Assembly (NCBI GenBank): GCA_963920525.1
Contig: OY986439.1
Location: forward strand, 51,140,482-51,204,481
From: Dichetophora obliterata
Lineage: Eukaryota > Arthropoda > Insecta > Diptera > Sciomyzidae
Length of the DNA stretch: 64,000 nt
Reading direction: 5' to 3'
Position 1 is the first letter of the stretch; the number at the start of each line of letters is the position of its first letter. Shown in pieces: positions 56,640 to 64,000 of this stretch. The notes under the pieces are model-generated. The model was given only the letters and a program-made list of their open reading frames with translations. It ran no database searches and had not been told where the DNA came from. A program made the position numbers and the translations under genes.

Positions 56640-57909
56640 GCTGTAAAGAAGCTCAGGTGAAACGAGCGTTTTGTAGTGTTAGTTTTGTCGATCGAGAGAG
56701 GGCTCTGGAACTAAGTTGCTTGCTGAGCCCGTAGTACTTAGCACCTATTAGTAATTGTTGTTTTTTGCTTTATTTCCAGGCTGACATCATTGTTCTTGCT
56801 TATGGCGATGACAAGCTATATAAACTCCTCGACTACTTCCAAGTTTTGGCTGCCGGATTAAACGTGGGAGTCTAGACACTGCACTCCCCTGCTTGTAGAC
56901 AGTATATACTTTGTTTTGAGCTAGTTTATCTTCAAATCCACTTTGTCTGATTTTTTTTCGATAGCAATGAAAGGGAACATCTCTCTTAGTTCTGCTGAAA
57001 ATATCAATATCATCAGCGTACGCAAGGAGCTGGAAACCTTTGTAGAAAATGGTGCCATTGCAATGCACACCGGCCTTTCGTACGATCCCCTCCATGATGA
57101 TGCTGAAGAGATACCTCTTTCAGTATTAAAGGTTTCAGAGAGATCAGTTCCTACCTTGACGGAGCTGCATGTGTTGCTAAACGTCATAACAACTTTGCAG
57201 GTACACTGAACTCAGACATTGTTGCGTATAGGCAATACCTTCTCGGGCTATCGAACTTAGCTTTATAATCGACAAATTTGAAATCATGGGTGTCAATTTG
57301 GTTTTCGTGGGTTTTTTTCCAGGATTTGTCGTAGTGTGAAAATCTAGTCTATTGTAGATTTTCGAGGTCGAAAACCACACTGATAAGGTCCAATCAGTAT
57401 TTATTGTAATCGGCATTAATCTTTCGCACAGTACGCTTGAGAGAACCTTATATGCGATGGATATAAGACTGATGCCTCGATAGATGGCGCAGATTGTTTG
57501 GTAAAGTAAAGGGCAAAGGATTCTTAAGTAAAGGGCACAGTACGCTGAGATTCCAATCATCGGGTGTGATTTCCTCTAGCCGTATTATGCTGATGAGCTG
57601 ATGCATGCGCCTTATCAATTCATTGCCGCCGGTTTTAAGCAATTCAGCTGGCAGGCCGTCAGCATCCTCTGCCTTATGCCTTATCCTTATTTTTGAGTCG
57701 CTGGTTAGCAACTCGAAGCTCTTCATGGCTATGTGGTGGTACTGCCACTCCGTCATCGTTTATTGGTGGTGCTTAACTGTCTTCTCCTTGGGCGGAATTA
57801 GTGGAATCGTCACCAGTAAGTAGATTGGAGAAGTAATGTCTCCACAATCACAGCACACACTGCGTATCTGTAACCAGATCTCTATTTTCATCTCTTCAAG
57901 TGGATGATT
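56640..57909 (-). pseudogene. RTE ORF, reverse transcriptase part
   Basis: From high to low coordinate on the minus strand: DENRDLVTDTQCVL at 57,900 and RHYFSNLLTGDDSTNSAQGE; KAEDADGLPAELLKTGGNEL at 57,670; WNLSVLCPLLKN; YRGISLISIAYKVLSSVLCE near 57,480; MTFSNTCSSVKVGTDLSETF near 57,187; and VRKAGVHCNGTIFYKGFQLL with AYADDIDIFSRTKRDV near 57,050, which holds the active-site A-Y-A-D-D. Part of the palm with the first catalytic aspartate is lost near 57,200-57,350. Stops and frameshifts are frequent. Confidence 0.88.
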
Positions 57910-58623
57910 CACGCAGAAAAATTACATTTTTGACTTTGATTGTAGCAAACATATTTCTATTTACCGTAAATATATTTCGCAATGCTGACTATATTTTGTT
58001 TATCATACATATTGCTATTTTTGTGACAAGCATTTCAATGTTTGTTTACAATTCCAGGCAAACATATTTTGATTCATGTGACAAAAAAAAATATTTTTGC
58101 GGTAAAAGAAGTCCACAATGATCATATTTTATGCGTCTGAAAGTAATGCTTATCAGTGGCTTTAGTCAGGCGACGATTGGTGATGGCCGTAGCCTACTGG
58201 TAGTGTGCTTGGCTCGTAAGCGAAAGAGCAGCGGTTCAATCCCAGTCCGGACAGAAAGTTTTTCAAAAAGGTTTTTTCAATTGAATTAATATATCTGTTC
58301 AGCAGCAAACAATGGAAAGCATCAAAGAGCAAAAAAAGAATAAATTAAGTAACAATAAATAATTAAAATACAATATAGCAACAAAAAAAAAGCTTACTTG
58401 CCCCAACAATAATTTTATGTTTTAGTAAACATAATATATTTATTGCAACAAATAAGCTTATTTGCAGTGAACATTAAAGTGAACATAATTTGCTTAAATA
58501 AAAATTTGCCGTAAAATAAAAACACATTTCTTCTAAAAATTAACTTGCTTGCTATAAACAAGTTTTTAAACATAATAGTATCCTTCGATATTATGTTTGT
58601 GTCAAATATTTTTTTTCTGCGTG
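57910..58623 (+). mobile_element. TIR element (CACGCAGAAAAA) with tRNA-like module, inside the RTE
   Basis: A 714-bp element. The left end is CACGCAGAAAAATTAC and the inverted right end CACGCAGAAAAAAAATATT. TT flanks both sides, compatible with a 2-bp duplication, and the RTE reading (GFKPE, then DENRDLVTDT) resumes across it. The interior aligns with the larger element at 24,495-25,579, including the tRNA-like module. This copy is shorter because the region after CTGTTCAG differs. Confidence 0.78.
58185..58254 (+). ncRNA. tRNA-like (Pol III promoter-like) module
   Basis: GTAGCCTACTGGTAGTG is A-box-like and GGTTCAATCCC B-box-like, with CTCGTAA between them in the anticodon-loop position. Best preserved of the three related modules. 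Acceptor pairing is poor, so it is not called as a tRNA gene. Confidence 0.65.
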
Positions 58624-59355
58624 TTCGGGCTTGAAACCTTGGGTAATATGCTTAACCTGTGGATAATATGTTCGTGCATCCTACTTGCCCTGGTACACCT
58701 ATAGTTCCTCACGCTCGCGCTTTTAATGCTTTATTTTTTTGCTTCTGAAAAGGCGCCTCTCTTCCTTCCTCTTTTCGCAGTAATTGTCTCGCATGGCTCG
58801 CGTTACAGCTGACAGCAGCGTTTTTCTGTATGTGGCGTTTTTTTACTGCTGTCGCTATGCTACACTCCTGATCGTACCATTAGTTCCGAGGTTGCGGGCA
58901 CCGTAAACCAAGGACTCCCTCAGCGCGAAGGAGTGGGATGTGTGCGCCCAAAGTCCACCAGCGTCGACGGGTTCAGGGGTTTATTGGTTGAGCATAGCCG
59001 AGAGTTGAGCGGAGTATTCCTCGGCAGTCCGTTGTAATTGCAGCTTAGTGACATCTTATTTTCGTTGCATTCCTATGCGTATGTTCTTCGCATTGTACAA
59101 TTGCATGCGGATCTTGGCTGAAATAAAATAGTGGTCGCAGTCAATGTTGACAACCCGACAGAAGTACACTCATCCAGAACACTACTGGCTTCTATAATGA
59201 TTGGCTTCTGAGAAATTATAGAATGGGAATGTGTTGAAATTTTAAAATATAAAAAGCACACCATCGATTACAACGTGATCAATTTAGTTTCGCGTTTTTT
59301 GATCCGGGGAACAGTCAGGTGGGATTGTGGATATCAAGGTTTAAATCTGGTGCAA
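58624..59355 (-). pseudogene. RTE ORF, linker between endonuclease and reverse transcriptase
   Basis: The minus strand reads SSVLDECTSVGLSTL near 59,180 (end of the endonuclease domain, where relatives have S-S-V-L-D-V-R ... D-S-D-H) and, near 58,790, CEKRKEERRLFRSKK followed by DARTYYPQVKHITQGFKPE, the basic linker before the reverse transcriptase. The conserved S-D-H of the endonuclease is not kept. It is broken by frameshifts. Confidence 0.78.
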
Positions 59356-60160
59356 CACTCAAAAAATTTATTAGTAAAATTTCTACGAATAATATTGGTA
59401 AGCAAAATATTCGTACATTCTACAAATATTCGTACACTGTACAAATTATTTGTATTGTGATATCTTTACGAATTCATTCGTAAAATTTTTCTAATACCTG
59501 ATGTAGTATCTACGAATATATTTGTTCTACATACTAATGATATTGGTAAACAAAAATAAATCAATTCGTATTAGTGCATTGTAAGAATGATTGTGCACAT
59601 AAAAATAATATTCGTAAATTTTTCGTACGAATATCTTCGTAATTCCTTTCATTACATTCGTAGTATTTAAATACTTATGCTTTCGTACTATTTACGAATG
59701 AAAAATAGTATTAGTAGAAACAATTCATTCGTAGTCTGACCGTACGAATTATTAGTAGAATGTACGAATTATTAGTGGAATTAAAAAAATTGAAAACCGA
59801 AAAGCTTTAAGCCCCAGCTCAGACGGATTTTTTTTTCTGGTTTGTCGAACAGCTAAAGAATATAAGCAACTTTATCATTCTAAAGTGGCTTTAGGCTACT
59901 GGTGGAGTTCGTGGCTCGTAAGCAAAAGAGCCAAGGTTCAAACCCCAGCTCAGACAGAATATTTTTTTTTCGTTATAAGATATTATGATCATTCGTAAAT
60001 GTAACAAATGTATTCGCACAACGTTTTTTAAGAATACGAATAAAAATATGTACTAATATACGTCGATTCGACGAATCCTATTCGTGTCTGAAAACTATGA
60101 ATAAAATTTGTAGAATGGACTCAGTAATTAGTAATATTTACACACAAATATTTTTGAGTG
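59356..60160 (+). mobile_element. TIR element (CACTCAAAAA) with tRNA-like module, TACGAA-rich
   Basis: An 805-bp element whose ends are CACTCAAAAAATTT and, inverted, CACTCAAAAATATTTG. The interior is packed with ATTCGTA and TACGAAT words (59,395-59,790 and 59,990-60,110). It contains a tRNA-like module at 59,886-59,957, and a 5' echo of the module's end (CCCCAGCTCAGACGGATTT near 59,812). The RTE endonuclease reading continues on both sides. The ends resemble those of the CACGCAGAAAAA elements, so the three may form one superfamily. Confidence 0.72.
59886..59957 (+). ncRNA. tRNA-like (Pol III promoter-like) module
   Basis: TTTAGGCTACTGGTGGAG is a decayed A-box-like stretch, GGTTCAAACCCC a good B box, and CTCGTAA lies between them. 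Related to the modules at 25,155 and 58,185. Not a functional tRNA by pairing. Confidence 0.6.
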
Positions 60161-60360
60161 TACTAACTACCATGTTTCGTGCCGCGGCGAAGTCGGTCAG
60201 TCTTAAAGCGTTATTCGTGGAGGTCTCATGAAGACTGAACTGACCAACAGTGGGGCCAAAGTTGCCTTCCCTTCCGACTTTCGCATAAAACCGCCGAAGA
60301 CTAGCGTAGAAAGCTTTTTTTACGACTATGTCCTTTTCCTCAGTCAGGGAGTGCGCATAA
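60161..60360 (-). pseudogene. RTE ORF, endonuclease part
   Basis: The minus strand reads LTEEKDIVVKKAFYASL, then after a deletion RRFYAKVGREGNFGPTVGQF and LRLTDFAAARNMVV. In RTE-like endonucleases the order is T-E-E-K-D ... G-D-F-N-A-K-V-G-R-E ... L-x-D-F-A-x-x-x-x-M. The catalytic G-D-F-N stretch falls within the deletion. This is the most 5' part that I can recognise. Confidence 0.83.
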
Positions 60361-63300
60361 GTTTAAAGTTATGCAGCAGAACAACTACACATGACATTGA
60401 AATTTTCAGTAGTGATGTAGAATTTTGTACGCTAGTACTCGAGTGATAAATATTTTTCAAAAAAACAAATTTTAATTTTTCAATTAATCTCCATTTTTGT
60501 CGATTTCAACCCTCTGTGCGACCCTATAAATTGCAGTTTCGACGATAATGGCATTAGTATTAAGTATATTTCGGTTTACATTTTTATTTTCAGATAATGC
60601 AGAAAATTTTTTTCATAAATACCAGCGGCGTACGTTTTTGTTTTTGGTCTACTTTGGCATGGCATACAACAAAAGCAACAACAACAAAAATAAATTTTTA
60701 ATAAACTTTGATACTTTATCTATTCAATTTAAAACGTTTGCTGATAGCTTTTTTATTTGTTGTATACATAATTTAAATTTTAGAGTGGCACTACTATTTG
60801 GGTCGCAAAGGTAGAAGATGGCCGTAACTTAATTAGAACTATCTTAAAAAATTTCAGTTTTACGAAAAAAATTAGCAAATGAAGCGTTTGATCGCTTTCC
60901 GCAGGAATAAACAGTGCTGTGTGGATAAGGCCCAAACCTTACATTGGCAAGCATTTAAAATATATACCCACAGCTAAAACTTTGTTCTGCAAAACCACAA
61001 GTATTAAACTTTCCCTATTAGTAAAAACCAATTCCAGTATCTTTATAATAGTATTTATGTCTAGTTTCGATATTTTTTTTAAAAAAACCAAAACTCTAAG
61101 GATGTAATCAAGAACATATGCGGAAATGTTAATTTTTTATTTTCATACAAATCAGAGAATAAATTCACCCTCACAAAGTTTTCAAATTATCAATGACATT
61201 ACTTTTGCTTACAATCAAACTCAATCACGATAAAATAAACCGAAAGCAGCAGGATTTTCTTTTATTTTTATTTCTTTTTAAATAATAATAATAATAAAAA
61301 TAGAAAGAATCGATGACACTTTAAATTTGAAAAAAAAAAAACCATCTTTATGAAGCTATCCCAGCGAAGTATAAGAAGTGGATAAAAAAAAACAAACGAA
61401 AACCAATCCCCACAGCTTATGGTCATTTATCAATTGGAAGCATTTTATAGGCTTAGTAATCACCAAGGCACCGACAAACGTTGAAATGGAATACAAAACA
61501 ATAACAACAACATACAATTGGACAGACAGACGAAGAGCATTCAAATAGCTTCGCAAACCGTAAGCCTTGTCGTACTGTCTTCGTCACATTAAAATGCGTT
61601 GAAAGGATTTTTTTTTATCTTCCAATCAGGACAACCTCGTTTGTGAAATTTTCTGCCATGCCAGTGTTGACTGCTTCTTTTTGCTTGAGCTCATTTAAAG
61701 TACTTGATGCTGATTTTTTAGCATTTTTTATGCGGTTTCTATCTAATGCAATAAAACATCAAACATCAGCTCAAAAATTATCAAAGCAATGAAGTGGCAT
61801 ATTTTTCATTCTGTTGTCAATGTCGCCACACCCACACCAATATCAACGCCCACATTCACACGCGCCCCTTACATTATTTTCTTACCTGATGTATAACTTT
61901 AAGCCTGACTTTTTTCGTGCTCATTGTCAAGTGCTGCCAACAACGCATCCCTCGATGTTGCTAAGTTTCTATTCAAAGTAGACTTTATTGTTACGGTAAC
62001 ATTGCATTTTTTATTGTTCTCGAATGTATGGTGATGTATGTTAGGATGTATGTTAAAGTGTGTGTGTGTTTTTGTGAGAGTTAAGGTAGTTAAGGAGTCT
62101 GTGGGAGCACAGACCGAAATTCGTAAATAGGATTATTTAGTATTACGTCTATCAGAGCGTATAGATTTGTTTGTTTTTGCATATGTTTGTTTTTACTTTA
62201 TTGTTCAAGTATCAAATAAAGTTGAAAAAATTGCTAAATAACTGCAAAATAATAAGTGAAATCTTTCCATTATACATATTAATGTGACACAGTTGTGTGC
62301 AAAATTCAATAATGAAAAATAATTTATTACATATTGAAAAACAAAAACAACTTAATAATGTCCTTTCTGTATCAAGGAAAACGTACAGAAATCTTGAATT
62401 ATAAAACTTAATAGACTAAATATATTTTTTTTCATATCATATTATTTAATGATTTTATTATATTTCAAAAGAGTTTCATGAAAAATAATCTTGTAAGAAA
62501 TTGCATTTAACATTTATGTTATAGTTATTATTTTATAAACGGTCCGGTTTACCCGTCCTCGTTTCAATATTTAATATATTATTATACTAGCCGCAAGAGC
62601 TAAAAATTGTCTACATGCGTCTTAGTTGTTTTTTTTTTAATATTTACACATATATGTATGTAGAAGCAAATAAAAAGAAGATTGTTGGTTTGATGTAATA
62701 GGTGATTGCTTGAAGTCTTGATGCGAATGAATCCTAACTTTCTATGCGTTCAGTATTTTAAATCATAATTTGAGTGACAACATATTAAGAAGAAATGAGC
62801 ATAACAAAAATAAGTATACATTTTGACTCGATATAATTTTAAGACTCTCACTATATTGAAACAAACAGTTTAGGTAAGTCAAGAGATAACAAAAGAGATT
62901 AAAGCTTAAGTGTAAGTTTAGTGAGCGTTATTAAATAAATACAATAAGCATAACAGGTTTTGAGTGCTATTAACAATTGCTTTAAAATTAAACTCACTGC
63001 GACAATTACAGTCATGGCAACATAAATTGTACTCAAATACATTTCATAAACAATTAACTTTCAATTCCATTTTTAGTAATATAAACTTAATATAAACTTA
63101 ATAATTGAATTTTAAATAGAAACATAAAATATAATTAATAAATTAACATCCGCTACAATCTTGGTTGAATTAGTAACCAGATTTAAGCTATGGCTTTATT
63201 GATTAGTCAGATGAATAAAAAAGCATAAATTTAATAGATATTTAAACTGCCCAGTGGTAAGTGGACACATAACTTAGCCGATTGTTCCTTAAATACAATG

Positions 63301-63530
63301 TACTTAGCTAAACGACGATGGAAGTAGGTATTCACAAGATAGAAGCCCGCTTGTAAAAATTTATCGGTGATGACATTGTAATGCAGAACTGTAAGCGGAC
63401 ACAAAATCTTGTTTATGCTCACATAAGTTTCTTTTCATTATAAAAAGAACAGTTCAACTTTATTCGTCTGTGTAGCACCATCGCGTTTTCTAACAGGAAA
63501 ATTTGCAGTGAAGTGTGTTTGTGAAAACTA
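60361..63530. other. Intergenic DNA
   Basis: No gene, element ends or RNA recognised. A short GTGT run near 62,058 and an AATAAT run near 61,283 are the only simple repeats. The sequence has the look of ordinary AT-rich fly non-coding DNA. Confidence 0.5.
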
Positions 63531-63994
63531 TTAATATCTACCCAGTAGTTTCTTATATCTACCCAGTCTTAAAGAAATCTCAAATGAATCATGTACGATT
63601 TCTCTTGATCCTTGACGAAACATGCTGATTTGGCCATACATTTCATTGACGAAAATTTCATATAAATGTTCCAAATTCGTGCAAGACTCAATGCAGAAAC
63701 GTCGGAACTTATCATTCACGAACCCAATATCGAAATACTGAGGAAGTTTCGTTAACGAAAAGAAGACAGAAATAAATAAAGAAAATTTGTCCAGGAATTA
63801 AAATCGAAACGTGCTTCTGAACCAAATTCAACATCTGGTGTGATATATTTGATAAGAGATAAAAATATTTCATCATCTCTAAACTCTATTGGAAATCGAC
63901 GTGATGTTGGTTTCGTAATGGCCTGACGCCACCACACTCCAGGTATATTTTCCAGGTCCACTCGGGCAGCTGTCCAAGCCCATTCCTTTACCAT
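63531..63994 (-). other. Coding-looking minus-strand stretch, unknown family
   Basis: Two minus-strand frames (63,752-63,994 and 63,531-63,719), separated by a short broken stretch, have better amino-acid balance than the surrounding chance frames, for example ENIPGVWWRQAITKPTSRRF and FRRFCIESCTNLEHLYEIF. A gag-like or other retroelement origin is possible, but I recognise no domain. The plus-sense DNA of 63,565-63,740 is repeated near 28,720, which favours a mobile origin. The stretch runs into the window edge. Confidence 0.35.
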
Positions 63995-64000
63995 TGTCTT

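Larger units (their letters stand above)
54744..60360 (-). mobile_element. RTE-type non-LTR retrotransposon, decayed and triply interrupted
   Basis: The 3' end, at the low coordinate, has a TAAG-type tail (TTACTTACTTACTTAGGTGG in plus sense) right after the ending that many insect RTE-like copies carry. Coding pieces run in the correct order from 3' to 5' with rising coordinate, interrupted by a hAT (55,178-56,639), a TIR element with a tRNA-like module (57,910-58,623) and another such element (59,356-60,160). On either side of each interruption the reading resumes where it left off. The total without insertions is about 2.6 kb. Confidence 0.88.

Noticed and set aside
1..64000. CRISPR array, bacterial operon or phage features
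   Set aside because: Repeats have no regular spacer pattern and the coding relics are eukaryotic transposons; the window is clearly nuclear DNA of an animal.

Overview
The window looks like AT-rich nuclear DNA of a higher fly (Diptera; a tephritid-like genome would fit, but that is inference from transposon content and style, not from a host gene). I find no intact host protein gene. Almost everything that can be recognised is mobile DNA: non-LTR retrotransposons, piggyBac, hAT, Tc1/mariner and PIF/Harbinger transposons, many foldback or MITE-like elements, tRNA-derived SINE modules, and very long simple arrays. Most coding sequence is broken by stops, frameshifts or deletions. One retrotransposon reading frame (12,908-15,160) is open for about 735 element codons.

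Region by region. Positions 1-17,457 are framed by a giant inverted repeat: the left arm (1-3,610) pairs with the right arm (12,260-17,457). Each arm carries insertions that the other lacks: a foldback MITE and a deleted mariner on the left, a second foldback MITE and a 2.5 kb CR1/Jockey-type retrotransposon on the right. The centre holds a decayed reverse transcriptase, a 1.6 kb heptamer satellite and a Harbinger remnant that still encodes a Myb/SANT-like domain. Positions 18-25.6 kb hold a short hairpin, a SINE, a Jockey-like relic split by a 2.95 kb hAT with an 8-bp target duplication, and a terminal-inverted-repeat (TIR) element carrying a tRNA-like module. Positions 26-36.4 kb hold a TTAA-type MITE with another MITE inside, a SINE, a GC-richer hairpin-rich insert of unknown origin (about 30,592-31,920), tandem repeats and a 2.45 kb piggyBac relic. 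Positions 38-42 kb hold an R1-like relic with an RNase H motif and a 1.8 kb array of the pentamer ACATA.

Positions 43-54 kb are a MITE-rich stretch: a TTAA-like element, two adjacent Harbinger-type MITEs, two inverted 644-bp copies of one family, a hAT, and a 1.74 kb element containing two tandem hairpins and a minisatellite. Positions 54.7-60.4 kb are one decayed RTE-type retrotransposon on the minus strand, split by a hAT and by two TIR elements with tRNA-like modules. The remainder to 64 kb shows no firm feature.

The most unusual signals are the giant inverted repeat, the hairpin-rich insert at 30.6-31.9 kb, and the set of three TIR elements that each contain a Pol III-like tRNA module. 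Because the reverse transcriptase frames can be read across their insertions, and because one arm of the inverted repeat supplies empty sites for the other, the order of several insertions can be read from the sequence itself.
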